The notes: generated by a model from the letters alone, not told the origin. DNA of 33,556 nucleotides from Candidatus Peregrinibacteria bacterium RIFOXYB2_FULL_33_20 (GCA_001788835.1 MFXK01000034.1:1-33556), one strand, 5' to 3'. Positions 7,342-16,070 are shown, numbered from the stretch's first letter. Made by a program: numbers and translations.

Positions 7342-9462
7342 ATGATTTTTGGCTTTGAACGAAAAATGGTTTATTTCCAGACTGGTAGTCGATCGGCGGC
7401 TGTTTTGGGAAAGATGCCCAAATTAAATGAAAGGTCAGCGGAATTAGATGAACTTTTGCCTGGACTGATTGACCCGCAAGATGAGCAATTTGGAGAGAGT
7501 TTAAAGTTTATGAAAAGTGATTTGCAAAAAAGAATTCAAAGTTTACAGATTATTCCTGAAGAAAGCCGAAAAAAATTAGAACCAATGGTGAGTTCAGTGA
7601 AAGACGCTCAGCAGTTTTTAGCTTTAGAGGAACAGATCCAGGAAGCTATTAAATATGCTAAAACTTTGGAAGATGCCAAGGAATTATTTGACGAAAATGA
7701 TATTCGGGAGGGGATTAAGTTTATTCTTGATCCAAATAATTTAAAGCAAGCCAGTCAGTATCGAGAAAAATTAGAAAAAGAATTTATTCCTGAAGAGAAG
7801 AAACGATTAAGTAAAGTTTTGGACTGGGATTCTTTTGATAAAGATATTACCAATAAATATCAGGCTAGAGGCAGAAAAGAACGTGATAAAGATAAACAAC
7901 AAATATTATGCGAAGAGGTTGAGAAAAATTTAAGCGCCAAGTATCAAATTATTTTGCAGGCTTCAATTGATACAACCACTGTTAAAGGGAAAAATAAATA
8001 TGAAGCGTTGATGTTTAAATTCAAAAGGGAATTAGAAGGTCCTAACGCTGATTTTGACGCTAGACAGCAAGCTTTGATTAAGGCTAAGGATAAAATTTTA
8101 GCGCTTCAGGAAAAATCACCAGCTTATCAGGCCTGGCATAAGAAAATCAGAGCCAGATGGGGAAAAATTGATAAGGGGAGACTAATGGGAATTTTTGAAA
8201 GTTTACAGGAAGACCATGAATGGGATTTAGCTGTTAATGAAAGTAAATTTGAACAAGCGAAAAAACTTTATGAAAGTGAATTACGATCAAAATATCGACA
8301 GTTAATTCCAAGTATTTTTTATGATAAACAAACCCAGGATGATTGGATCAAAAATTTCGAAGAAGCTGATTTGGAAGTCAAAGTGGATATGTATCAACAA
8401 TTACTGAAAAATCGAGGGAAATTTTCCGCGGAGGATAAGAAATGGTTTGCCAAAATTGATAAAATTAGGAGTGAAAATCCAGCTTTGCATCAAGCCTTTA
8501 ATAAAAAATACCTTCAATTTTATAAAACGAGAGATCGGAATTTAATTTTGTCGGAAACTGAGCAAGAATATCAGGATTTGTTAAAAAAATATGAAGCTTT
8601 AGTCCAAAAAATTGCGCCAAATGAGCAGGAGAAACAAAAATTGAGGTTGGAATTTAAAGCTTTGCCTGATTTTGAGAGCATGAGGGGAAAAATTGATTTA
8701 ATCTTATCAGAAACGACTGAGAAAAAAGCCTGTCCTCGACAACGATCGGGAGAAAAAAGAAAAAAGAAAAATGCGAAAGAAGAATTACCAAAAGGCTTAG
8801 AAGAGCGGGTTCACGAAAAATTACAAAGTTTTTTTGCGTCAGAGCAGGGACAAATTTCTTTTTTGCTGGGTAATGCTGTTTCGATGGTCAAGAGGAGTCA
8901 GCAGTTCCATCAAAATGCTAACGCTGAGGATAATATCAGCAAAGAAGCGGCGGAATTTTCTGATATTGGCGATAATGTTTTAAAAAAAACTTTAGATAGC
9001 TGTGAAACTGTTGAGGAGAAAAAACGAGTGATTAAGGCTCATATGAATAATCCTTCTAAATTTAGGACATTCTCTGTCAAAATCTTGAATGAGCATCAGG
9101 AAAGTCTACTGCGAGACCCAAATGATCGGCGCCGATTAGCCACTATGCAGGCTAATCAAATTATCCCCGACACCCAATCCAGGTTAGACAACAGAGGCTG
9201 GGCTTGCGGTTTTAGGTTTACGGATGATAATGGTAATGATAAGGATTTTACCAAAGACAGAGAGGCTTATAATCTTGTTTATGGCGATAGGGAACTAGAG
9301 GAAAATGAGCGAATGGCCGAAACTTTACTTAAAGAAATGGGACTTGAAGCTCCCAGTGATGATATTTTGGATGAAATCATTGCTATGGTGGGAAAAATGC
9401 GCGTCAATTATTTGGGACGCAATAGGAAAGATATGTTGAAAAATTTAGCGAATAGAGAGTGA
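7342..9462 (+). CDS. Large charged, helical protein of unknown function, 706 aa
   Basis: I do not recognise a family. The protein is almost wholly predicted helical and very rich in Lys, Glu and Gln, with long heptad-like stretches (for example around residues 90-130 and 370-440). There is a basic patch near residue 470 (RQRSGEKRKKKNAKEE). It has no signal peptide, no membrane segment and only 4 cysteines. The last 150 residues are less repetitive, with RRRLATMQANQIIPDTQ and a Trp/Phe-containing segment (GWACGFRF), and may fold as a domain. A second ATG at residue 9 (MVYFQ) could be the true start. It lies between nrdJ and trxB and shares the trxB strand with a 65-base gap. A structural or scaffold role is possible but is only a guess. 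Confidence 0.75.
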   Translation: MIFGFERKMVYFQTGSRSAAVLGKMPKLNERSAELDELLPGLIDPQDEQFGESLKFMKSDLQKRIQSLQIIPEESRKKLEPMVSSVKDAQQFLALEEQIQEAIKYAKTLEDAKELFDENDIREGIKFILDPNNLKQASQYREKLEKEFIPEEKKRLSKVLDWDSFDKDITNKYQARGRKERDKDKQQILCEEVEKNLSAKYQIILQASIDTTTVKGKNKYEALMFKFKRELEGPNADFDARQQALIKAKDKILALQEKSPAYQAWHKKIRARWGKIDKGRLMGIFESLQEDHEWDLAVNESKFEQAKKLYESELRSKYRQLIPSIFYDKQTQDDWIKNFEEADLEVKVDMYQQLLKNRGKFSAEDKKWFAKIDKIRSENPALHQAFNKKYLQFYKTRDRNLILSETEQEYQDLLKKYEALVQKIAPNEQEKQKLRLEFKALPDFESMRGKIDLILSETTEKKACPRQRSGEKRKKKNAKEELPKGLEERVHEKLQSFFASEQGQISFLLGNAVSMVKRSQQFHQNANAEDNISKEAAEFSDIGDNVLKKTLDSCETVEEKKRVIKAHMNNPSKFRTFSVKILNEHQESLLRDPNDRRRLATMQANQIIPDTQSRLDNRGWACGFRFTDDNGNDKDFTKDREAYNLVYGDRELEENERMAETLLKEMGLEAPSDDILDEIIAMVGKMRVNYLGRNRKDMLKNLANRE

Positions 9463-9527
9463 GGTGGACTTGAATTATGACATTTTATTTGCTATCTAAA
9501 GTTTAGAGAATATATAATTTTTTATTT

Positions 9528-10463
9528 ATGAATGATTTAGAACTCAAAATTAACGGTAAAATTTATGATATCGCTATTATTGGCAGTGGCATGGCGGGGT
9601 GCGGCGCCGCTGTTTATGCCTCCAGATTTGGACTTAGCACTATTATTTTTGGTGATTTACCAGGAGGCACTATTACTTCGACTCATTTGGTAGAGAATTA
9701 CCCGGGTTTTAAAAAAATTTCCGGTTTGGAATTGGGACAAAAATTATTAGAGCATGCGACAGCTTTTGGAGCGGAGCTTAATATGAGCACTATACATGAT
9801 GTTCAAAAAGAAGGTGACTTCTTTAAAATTTATGGGAAAAAAGAAATTTGGCAAAGCAGAACAATTATTATAGCTACTGGTACTGGTCATAAATATTTAA
9901 ATGTCCCTGGAGAAAAAGAATTTGCTAATAAAGGAGTTTCATATTGTGCTACTTGCGATGGCGCTTTTTTTAAAAATAAAATAGTGTGTATTGTGGGGGC
10001 AGGTGATAGCGCGGTCAAAGAATCTTTGTTTCTGGCTCAACACGTCAAGCATGTCTATATTTTGTGTAGAAAAGAAGACGTTCATCCCGAGCCGATTAAT
10101 AGAGAACGGATGTTAGCCACCGTTAATATAGAAGTTAAGCCGTTTAGTGAAATTGAGGAAATTTTTGGCGATGAACAGGGAGTAAAAGGTGTTAAATTAA
10201 AAAACGGCTCCATGATTGAAGTGGAAGGAGTGTTCGTGGAAGTTGGCAGAGTCGCCAGAACGGACGCTTTTCAATCTTTGGGATTAAAAACCGATAAAGA
10301 AGGACGAGTTTTGATTGATATTTTATCTCGCACTAATGTCAAAGGCATATTTGCCGCCGGTGATATCACGGCTTGGGATCAGGAAGCCAAGTGGGATCAA
10401 GGCATCGTTGGCGTGGCGGAGGGGGTGAAAGCAGCTTATAGCGCTTTTAATTATTTAGGCTAA
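9528..10463 (+). CDS. trxB: Thioredoxin-disulfide reductase-like flavoprotein
   Basis: The family passes electrons from NAD(P)H through FAD to thioredoxin. The 311 residues contain the FAD motif GSGMAGCGAA (19-28), the redox pair in CATC (Cys140, Cys143) followed by DG, a second nucleotide-binding motif GAGDSA (157-162) and the C-terminal FAD signature GIFAAGDI. The stretch that normally reads HRRxxxR and holds the NADPH 2'-phosphate is CRKEDVHPEP here. Two of the three basic residues are lost or changed, so cofactor choice may differ (NADH or another donor). It could support the thiol-dependent NrdJ. The 3' end overlaps the convergent GTPase gene by 9 bases. Confidence 0.92.
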   Translation: MNDLELKINGKIYDIAIIGSGMAGCGAAVYASRFGLSTIIFGDLPGGTITSTHLVENYPGFKKISGLELGQKLLEHATAFGAELNMSTIHDVQKEGDFFKIYGKKEIWQSRTIIIATGTGHKYLNVPGEKEFANKGVSYCATCDGAFFKNKIVCIVGAGDSAVKESLFLAQHVKHVYILCRKEDVHPEPINRERMLATVNIEVKPFSEIEEIFGDEQGVKGVKLKNGSMIEVEGVFVEVGRVARTDAFQSLGLKTDKEGRVLIDILSRTNVKGIFAAGDITAWDQEAKWDQGIVGVAEGVKAAYSAFNYLG

Positions 10464-11771
10464 AAGTTTTTTAATAACTTTTTTTAGTTCACTGTTAGCT
10501 TCAGCCGATAGATCATATTTAACTCTGGTATGTGGTTTTTTGATTTGAATAAAGCGTGCCAAATCAATAGGAGTACCTATTAATACAGTATCGCAATCAA
10601 TTTTGTTAATAGTCTTTTCTAGGTCTTTCATTTGTTGTTGGCCATAGCCCATAGCCGGGAGTAAAATACCAATGTCAGGATAATGCTCAAAGGTTTCTTT
10701 TATTTTACCAGTGGCAAATTTTCTTGGATTAACCAAAGCTTTGGCTTGATTTCTTTTTGCTGCTACGGTAGCGGCGCCGATTTTCATTTCGCCGTGAGTT
10801 AAGGTTGGGCCATCTTCTATACATAACACTCTTTTACCTTTAATTAAATTTACTTTGTCAACTGTAATGGTTGATTTCGCCTTAATAATTTGCGCCTGTG
10901 GATTAAATTTTTCAGCATTATCTTCAATAATTTTGATATGGGTTTTTTGAGCAGAATCAATTTTGTTAATAATGATAACATCAGCTAACCTGAAATTTGT
11001 TTCTCCAGGATGGTATTTCATTTCATGGCCTGGCCTTAAAGGATCAGCAACAACAATAGTCAAATCAGGCTTGTAAAACGAAGTATCATTATTACCTCCA
11101 TCCCAAACTATAACATCAGCTTCTTTTTCAGCTTCTTTTAAGATAGCTCCATAATCAACACCGCTATAAATCACATTTCCTGAGGCAATATGAGGCTCGT
11201 ATTCTTCCATTTCTTCAATCGTGCATTTGTGCTTTGTTAAATCTGATAATTTCGCGAATCTTTGGACCTTTTGTTTTTCTAAGTCTCCATATGGCATTGG
11301 ATGACGGATGGCTACCACTTTTTTACCAAAAGATTTTAAAATTTGGACTACGGCTCTGGTTGTTTGACTTTTACCGCAGCCTGTTCTTACGGCCAAAACC
11401 GCGATTACTGGTTTTTTACTTTTTATCATGGTTGTTTCTGCGCCTAAAAGTGAAAATTTACAACCGGTTGCTAATACCCTTGATCCTATATGCATCAGAT
11501 TTTCATGTGATATATCACTATAAGAAAAAACACATTCATCTGCTTTGTATTTTTTAATTAATTTTTCTAAGTCTTTTTCATCTTCAATGGCAATACCTTT
11601 GGGGTAAAACTTACCTGCTAAACTGCCAGGATACTTTCTTCCGGCAATATCTGGAATTTGAGCAGCCGTAAAAGCTACAACCTCTGTATTTGGGTCATTA
11701 CGATAGATAACATTAAAATTATGAAAATCACGGCCAGCCGCGCCAATGATAATTACCTTGGTTTTAGCCAT
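10455..11771 (-). CDS. COG2403-type GTPase, cyclic 2,3-diphosphoglycerate synthetase-like
   Basis: The 438 residues match, from memory, the predicted-GTPase family COG2403, which databases often name cyclic 2,3-diphosphoglycerate synthase. The N-terminal domain has GAAGRDFHNFN (10-20), YPGSLAGKFYP and SYSDISHE. The P-loop domain has RTGCGKSQTTR (129-139), with Lys134 in the phosphate-binding position, then HPMPYGDLEKQ, WDGGNND as a Walker B-like segment and NKID as a guanine-specificity motif. In methanogens a related enzyme makes the osmolyte cyclic 2,3-bisphosphoglycerate, but the bacterial members' reaction is uncertain and no partner gene is present. The gene is monocistronic as far as seen and converges on trxB with a 9-base overlap. 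Confidence 0.8.
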   Translation of the reverse strand: MAKTKVIIIGAAGRDFHNFNVIYRNDPNTEVVAFTAAQIPDIAGRKYPGSLAGKFYPKGIAIEDEKDLEKLIKKYKADECVFSYSDISHENLMHIGSRVLATGCKFSLLGAETTMIKSKKPVIAVLAVRTGCGKSQTTRAVVQILKSFGKKVVAIRHPMPYGDLEKQKVQRFAKLSDLTKHKCTIEEMEEYEPHIASGNVIYSGVDYGAILKEAEKEADVIVWDGGNNDTSFYKPDLTIVVADPLRPGHEMKYHPGETNFRLADVIIINKIDSAQKTHIKIIEDNAEKFNPQAQIIKAKSTITVDKVNLIKGKRVLCIEDGPTLTHGEMKIGAATVAAKRNQAKALVNPRKFATGKIKETFEHYPDIGILLPAMGYGQQQMKDLEKTINKIDCDTVLIGTPIDLARFIQIKKPHTRVKYDLSAEANSELKKVIKKLLA

Positions 11772-11847
11772 AAAATAGAAAATTTAAATTTTAAGATCCA
11801 GACAGAAAAAAGTATATGTTGAAAAGATTTTAAAAAGCAAGATGATG

Positions 11848-12435
11848 TTATTTTTGATGTATTTGTTGGTGCTCTTTTTTAAAAAACAAAGCGGTTTTGA
11901 GACATTGTTGAACCTTTTTGTTATCAGGTTCAATGGCAATTGCTTCGTTTAATAATTGGATAGTGCGGTCAAAGTTTTTTTCGTGCAGATAGCAAATGGC
12001 TAAATCACATAAGACCAGACAGTCATTTTGATTAAGATTTAAAGCTCTTTCCATTACAATTAATCCACGTTTACGGTTGCCGCAATGAAAGTAAGCCCAG
12101 CCTAAGCATCGTAAAATTTCCGGATGGTTGTGTTCTAGACTGTCAGCTTTTTCTAGATTTTCAATAGAAAGATGCCATTCTCCCAAACATGAATAAAGAA
12201 AGCCAAGCAAATAATAGCCATTAGGGCTGTCAGTTTTCAGTTTAAGGCCATATTTTAAGGCTTTTTCCGCCTTTTCATATTCTTTGAGCGATAAATAATT
12301 ATCTCCCAATTCTTCGTATGCTTCGGTATTGTCTAAGTCATTTATAATAATTTTTTCGCATAATTTAACTGCTTCTAGGTGTTTACCTTCCATTTTTAGC
12401 TTATCCGCTTCTTTGATTAAGAGGCTGTTTAACAT
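11848..12435 (-). CDS. Tetratricopeptide-repeat protein
   Basis: Four to five TPR units of about 34 residues follow one another, with the usual small/large pattern: A-Y-E-ELGDNYLSLKEYEKAEKALKYG, then YYLLGFLYSCLGEW, LRCLGWAYFHCGNRKRG and LCDLAICYLHEKNFDRTI. Such repeats form a helical solenoid that binds proteins. There is no signal peptide or membrane segment, so it is probably cytoplasmic. I start at the ATG at 12435. The frame continues to a TTG at 12492 that overlaps the gdhA stop by four bases, but the added residues are encoded by very AT-rich, intergenic-like DNA. It is probably co-transcribed with gdhA upstream. The partner is unknown. Confidence 0.85.
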   Translation of the reverse strand: MLNSLLIKEADKLKMEGKHLEAVKLCEKIIINDLDNTEAYEELGDNYLSLKEYEKAEKALKYGLKLKTDSPNGYYLLGFLYSCLGEWHLSIENLEKADSLEHNHPEILRCLGWAYFHCGNRKRGLIVMERALNLNQNDCLVLCDLAICYLHEKNFDRTIQLLNEAIAIEPDNKKVQQCLKTALFFKKEHQQIHQK

Positions 12436-12488
12436 TTTTATTTTTGTTTTTTTATATCTTTTAATTCTAGCAAATTTTTTTAATTCAA

Positions 12489-13736
12489 TCAATAGTTTTC
12501 CCCTTTAAATTTTATGGCGTCAACAATTCTTTGGATGCTGCTAATAAATGCCGCCATTCGATAATTGCATTTATATTTGTTGGCGGTAAGAATGGTGCTG
12601 TTCCAAGCTTTCTTCATGATCGGTTTTAATTTTGACTTGATTTCAAATTCGCTCCAGAAAAAATTTGATAAATTTTGTACCATTTCAAAATAACTCACAG
12701 TCACACCTCCAGCATTGGACAAAATATCGGGAATAAGAATGATTTTTTTTGTTTCTAAGATTTTATCAGCTTCAGGAGTGGTTGGGCCATTAGCAAGCTC
12801 TATAATAATCTTAGCTTTGATTTTGTCAGCATTTTTTTTGGTAATAACATTCTCAATTGCTGCTGGGATCAAAATGTCACATGGTAGTTCTAATAATTGT
12901 TCATTGCTTAGACTTTCCGTATTTTTGAAATTCTTTAAAGTTTTTTCTTTTTCATAATGTCGGATTAGAGCGTTAATATCTAAGCCATTTTTGCAATAGA
13001 TACCACCATGCACATCAGAAATGCCGATCACTTTATGATCATTTTCAAATAAAATTTTTGCCAAATACATACCAACATTGCCAAAACCCTGAATCACAAA
13101 ATTTGGCTCTTTATTTAGAGAGAAAGTTCTAATAACTTCTTCAATAATATACATGCCTCCTCGTGAAGTGGCATCTAGTCTTCCCAAAGATCCTCCAAAT
13201 TCCAATGGTTTGCCGGTAATGGCTGCTTTCCACCGATGGTCGCCATGATGGAATTTTATTAATTCATCAGCCATCCAGGCCATGGTTTGCGGATTAGTGT
13301 TCATGTCTGGGCCTGGAGCATCAATATCCGGTCCAATGAAAGGAGCGATAGCTCTAGTATAGCTTCTTAATAACTTTTCTTTCTCTCCTTGGGATAGTTT
13401 AGAAGCATCAACTTTGATGCCGCCTTTAGCTCCACCGAGAGGGATTTGAGCGATGCTACATTTCAGAGACATCCAGGTGGCCAGGGCTCTGACTTCGCTT
13501 TCATCTACTTGTGGAGCTAATCTAACGCCGCCCTTGTATGGACCGCAGGCGTTATTATGTTGAATCCTGTAAGCTTCAAAAATGTTGATTTTGCCATTGT
13601 CCATCCTGATTGGCAGGTGGAATTTTAAGATGCGAGCTGGCGATTCCAGAATTTTGGCGTAATTGTCATCTAGCTTCATGATTTGAAAAGCACTTCTAAG
13701 TTGTTGCAGGGTATTTTCGAATAGATCTACTGGCAT
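12489..13736 (-). CDS. gdhA: Glutamate dehydrogenase family (Glu/Leu/Phe/Val dehydrogenase)
   Basis: It interconverts glutamate with 2-oxoglutarate and ammonia using NAD(P). The dimerisation/substrate domain has GPYKGGVRL and PLGGAKGGIKVD, which includes the catalytic lysine, then APGPDMNT. The cofactor domain has the Rossmann motif GFGNVG, and a C-terminal segment with ILSNAGGVTVSYFE follows. I start at ATG 13736 (MPVDLFENTLQQL), which aligns with the usual family N terminus. A TTG at 13778 would add 14 residues. The TPR gene follows at once. NAD versus NADP preference cannot be told reliably from the sequence. Leucine or other amino-acid dehydrogenase activity is possible, though the overall length and motifs favour glutamate. 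Confidence 0.93.
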   Translation of the reverse strand: MPVDLFENTLQQLRSAFQIMKLDDNYAKILESPARILKFHLPIRMDNGKINIFEAYRIQHNNACGPYKGGVRLAPQVDESEVRALATWMSLKCSIAQIPLGGAKGGIKVDASKLSQGEKEKLLRSYTRAIAPFIGPDIDAPGPDMNTNPQTMAWMADELIKFHHGDHRWKAAITGKPLEFGGSLGRLDATSRGGMYIIEEVIRTFSLNKEPNFVIQGFGNVGMYLAKILFENDHKVIGISDVHGGIYCKNGLDINALIRHYEKEKTLKNFKNTESLSNEQLLELPCDILIPAAIENVITKKNADKIKAKIIIELANGPTTPEADKILETKKIILIPDILSNAGGVTVSYFEMVQNLSNFFWSEFEIKSKLKPIMKKAWNSTILTANKYKCNYRMAAFISSIQRIVDAIKFKGENY

Positions 13737-13837
13737 ATTGTGAGAAGTTAAATGAAATAAATTGGGGTTTTGCTCCAAATCTATTTTAAAAAATGCTATT
13801 AATCAATACCTTTTGTTCTAAAAATTTGGATTTAAGG

Positions 13838-13843
13838 TATAAT
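13838..13843 (+). promoter_or_regulatory. -10 box (TATAAT) for the LplB-like gene
   Basis: A consensus TATAAT ends 22 bases before the ATG at 13866. A weak -35 (TTGTTC) lies 19 bases upstream. It sits between divergent gdhA and the small gene. Confidence 0.4.
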
Positions 13844-13865
13844 TGAATTGTTTTAGATATAAATT

Positions 13866-14144
13866 ATGGAAATTATTTATAAGGTCCCGAACGGCAAGCT
13901 AATTAAGATGTTTTTGGAAATTAATGATCATCAGATTTCTAATATTAAAATTACCGGTGATTTTTTTATTTATCCGGAAGAAAAGATTGTGTGGATAGAA
14001 AAATTTTTAATAGGACAGTTTTTAGGAAAAAAAAATATTTTGGAGGAAAAATTACAAAAATTTATTGAGGATGCAAAAATGGATTTGTTTGGCATTAATG
14101 CGAAAAGCATTATAGAGGTAGTTTATATGGGTATAATTACCTAG
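13866..14144 (+). CDS. Stand-alone lipoate-protein ligase C-terminal (accessory) domain, LplB-like
   Basis: The 92 residues match the pattern I know for the accessory domain of lipoate-protein ligases: KVPNGKLIKMFLEIND, then ISNIKITGDFFIYPEE, a helix with IEKFLIGQ, and a C-terminal helix pair. In E. coli LplA this domain is fused to the ligase. In Thermoplasma it is a separate protein (LplB) that the catalytic LplA needs. No catalytic ligase, lipoylated E2 subunit or glycine-cleavage H protein is in the window, so the partner must lie elsewhere or the domain has another job. It converges on sufB with a 9-base gap. The family call is from recalled sequence patterns only. Confidence 0.7.
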   Translation: MEIIYKVPNGKLIKMFLEINDHQISNIKITGDFFIYPEEKIVWIEKFLIGQFLGKKNILEEKLQKFIEDAKMDLFGINAKSIIEVVYMGIIT

Positions 14145-14153
14145 TTTCGGTTC

Positions 14154-15578
14154 TCACCCTACCGCTCCTTCCATCTCCAATCCAATTAAAGTATTCATTT
14201 CCACGGCGTATTCCAGGGGCAATTCTCTCGTAATATCTGAAATAAAACCATTAACCAGAATTCCCATTGCCTGATCTTCCGTTAAACCTCGGGCTTGTAA
14301 ATAAAACAAATCATCTTCATTGATTTTACCAACCCGTGCTTCATGAGCAATTGATACATTTTCATTATTAACAATAATATCAGGAATCGTGTCAGAAAAT
14401 GAATTTTCATCCAAAATCAAGGCATCACAATTAACACTGCTCACGGCATTTTCAGCGTTTTTAGAAATTTTTACTAAACCGCGATAAATAGATTTTCCAC
14501 CTTTTTTACTCAAGCTCTTCATGATAATTTTGCTCTTAGTGTTACGGCCCAAATGAATTACTTTCGCTCCGGTATCTTGTTCCTGTCCTTGATTAGCAAA
14601 GGCTACACCCAAATGTTCAGAGGAACTAAAATCACCCTTCAAAATACTGCAGGGATAAAGCATAGTAATAGCACTACCCATATTGCCACCAACCCATTCA
14701 ATATGTCCGTTTTTTTCCACTATGGCTCTTTTGGTGTTCAAATTATAAGTATCTTTGCTCCAGTTCTCCACGCTGGAATAGCGAACTTTGGCATTTTGTC
14801 CGACAAAAATTTCCACACAACCAGCGTGGATGGATCTTTTACCATATTTAGGAGCACTGCATCCTTCGATATAATGGACTTCCGCTTCTTCTTCCACAAT
14901 AATCAAGGTATGCTCAAATTGTCCCATACTGGGAGCATTCATTCTAAAATATGCTTGTACTGGCTGAGTTAGTTTCACGCCTTTTGGCACATACAGAAAT
15001 GTTCCACTGCTCCAAACCGCTCCATGTAGGGCGGCAAATTTGTGATCAGTGATGGGGACGCACTTCATAAAATATTTTTGTACTAAATCAGGATATTTTT
15101 TAAGTGCTACATCCATATCTTCAAAGATTACCCCCTGTTCTGACCACTGTTTTTTTAAATGATGATAGACCATTTCAGACTCATATTGAGCGCCAGCGCC
15201 AGCCAGCATTTTACGCTCTGCCTCTGGAATTCCCAATCTTTCAAAAGTCTGCTTAATATCTTCAGGAACTTTTTCCCAATCATTGGTCTGAGTAGTGCCT
15301 GGACGGACATAATAAGTAATACTTGCGAAATCTAAACCAGATAAATCAGGTCCAAAGTTAGGCATTGTTTTTTCATGAAAAATACGCAAAGATTGTTTAC
15401 GTAACTCTCTCATCCACAACGGCTCATTTTTATCATCAGAAATTTTGGATATTAAAGTTAAGTTCAAACCTTTCATTGTATCCTTTAAATACGGACTATC
15501 ATTCTTTTGATCAAAAACATTTTTCGTTAAATGTTCAAAAATCAAATCAGCCGGTTTTGTCTTAGTTTTTTGCTTCAT
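14154..15578 (-). CDS. sufB: Fe-S cluster scaffold protein SufB
   Basis: SufB is the scaffold of the SUF system and builds Fe-S clusters with SufC and SufD in the cytoplasm. The 474 residues show the family landmarks: ITYYVRPG near residue 90, an SGTFLYVPKGVKL segment (about 190-205), the beta-helical core with YIEGCSAPKY and HAGCVEIFVGQNAKVRYSSVENW, SVNCDALILD carrying the probable cluster/sulfur-accepting cysteine, and EARVGKINEDDLFYLQARGL near the C terminus. No sufC, sufD, sufS or sufU is adjacent. On one side is the FtsL-like gene (72 bases away, same strand) and on the other the convergent LplB-like gene. Separation from sufC is unusual for the family, whose genes are commonly clustered. 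Confidence 0.95.
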   Translation of the reverse strand: MKQKTKTKPADLIFEHLTKNVFDQKNDSPYLKDTMKGLNLTLISKISDDKNEPLWMRELRKQSLRIFHEKTMPNFGPDLSGLDFASITYYVRPGTTQTNDWEKVPEDIKQTFERLGIPEAERKMLAGAGAQYESEMVYHHLKKQWSEQGVIFEDMDVALKKYPDLVQKYFMKCVPITDHKFAALHGAVWSSGTFLYVPKGVKLTQPVQAYFRMNAPSMGQFEHTLIIVEEEAEVHYIEGCSAPKYGKRSIHAGCVEIFVGQNAKVRYSSVENWSKDTYNLNTKRAIVEKNGHIEWVGGNMGSAITMLYPCSILKGDFSSSEHLGVAFANQGQEQDTGAKVIHLGRNTKSKIIMKSLSKKGGKSIYRGLVKISKNAENAVSSVNCDALILDENSFSDTIPDIIVNNENVSIAHEARVGKINEDDLFYLQARGLTEDQAMGILVNGFISDITRELPLEYAVEMNTLIGLEMEGAVG

Positions 15579-15650
15579 AAAAATCGCTTAAAAACTATTA
15601 CTAATCTAGTTAAAGAATAAGCGTTTTCATGAAACTAGTCAAATCCAGAT

Positions 15651-16007
15651 TTATTTTTTCGCTACCGATTTATCCGAATCAAGATAAGTAAGATACGATG
15701 GTTGACGCATGCCTTGCGCTATGGCTTGTTTCTCAATATTAACAATAGCCGTGGCTTCATCAACTTGTGTCACAATTTTATCTCCCTCTAGCATTAATTT
15801 GTTTTTTTGAATTTTAAGTTCATTAATCTTATATCCCTGTGTAACTTGTTTATTGGAAATGCTTAAATAAGAAAAACTAACTGCTACTAATATCAAAATT
15901 ACCATAAGAGACATGGTGATTTTTCCAATTTGCAAACGCAAATCAAGTCCTGGCATGAATTTTCCATGACGGTAAGAACGTCCCCGTGTTAAAATAAGGT
16001 GAGCCAA
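15651..16007 (-). CDS. FtsL/DivIC-like cell-division protein
   Basis: This small bitopic protein has a basic cytoplasmic N terminus of about 30 residues, one membrane helix (MSLMVILILVAVSFSYLSI, about residues 32-50) and a periplasmic/outer helical stretch (about 60-105) with coiled-coil character, ending in a short polar tail. This architecture, and its place 56 bases after rsmH on the same strand, match FtsL, which bridges FtsB and the septal wall synthase. FtsL sequences diverge strongly, so the call rests on layout. The start is TTG at 16007; ATG at 15956 (MPGLDLRL) is an alternative that keeps the helix. The next gene is sufB, not ftsI, so the cluster is broken here. Confidence 0.65.
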   Translation of the reverse strand: MAHLILTRGRSYRHGKFMPGLDLRLQIGKITMSLMVILILVAVSFSYLSISNKQVTQGYKINELKIQKNKLMLEGDKIVTQVDEATAIVNIEKQAIAQGMRQPSYLTYLDSDKSVAKK

Positions 16008-16013
16008 GAAATA

Positions 16014-16070
16014 AAATTTTAAATTCTAAATTTTAAATTCATTAAGAATTCAAAATTCAAAATTTATAAT
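16014..16070. repeat. AT-rich self-complementary intergenic repeat
   Basis: The rsmH to ftsL-like gap is filled with words such as AAATTCTAAATTTTAAATTC and AATTCAAAATTCAAAATTTA. The second (16047-16066) occurs identically at 27459-27478, before the AbiEii-like gene. A related word GAATTTAAAATTTT is at 18926-18939 before dnaK and at 27479-27492. These may be a dispersed family or merely low-complexity spacer. Confidence 0.45.

Noticed and set aside
12489-13736. Recoded TGA (glycine) as in some Patescibacteria
   Set aside because: gdhA, the 706-aa gene and others end at TGA in the expected place, and no conserved protein here has an in-frame TGA.
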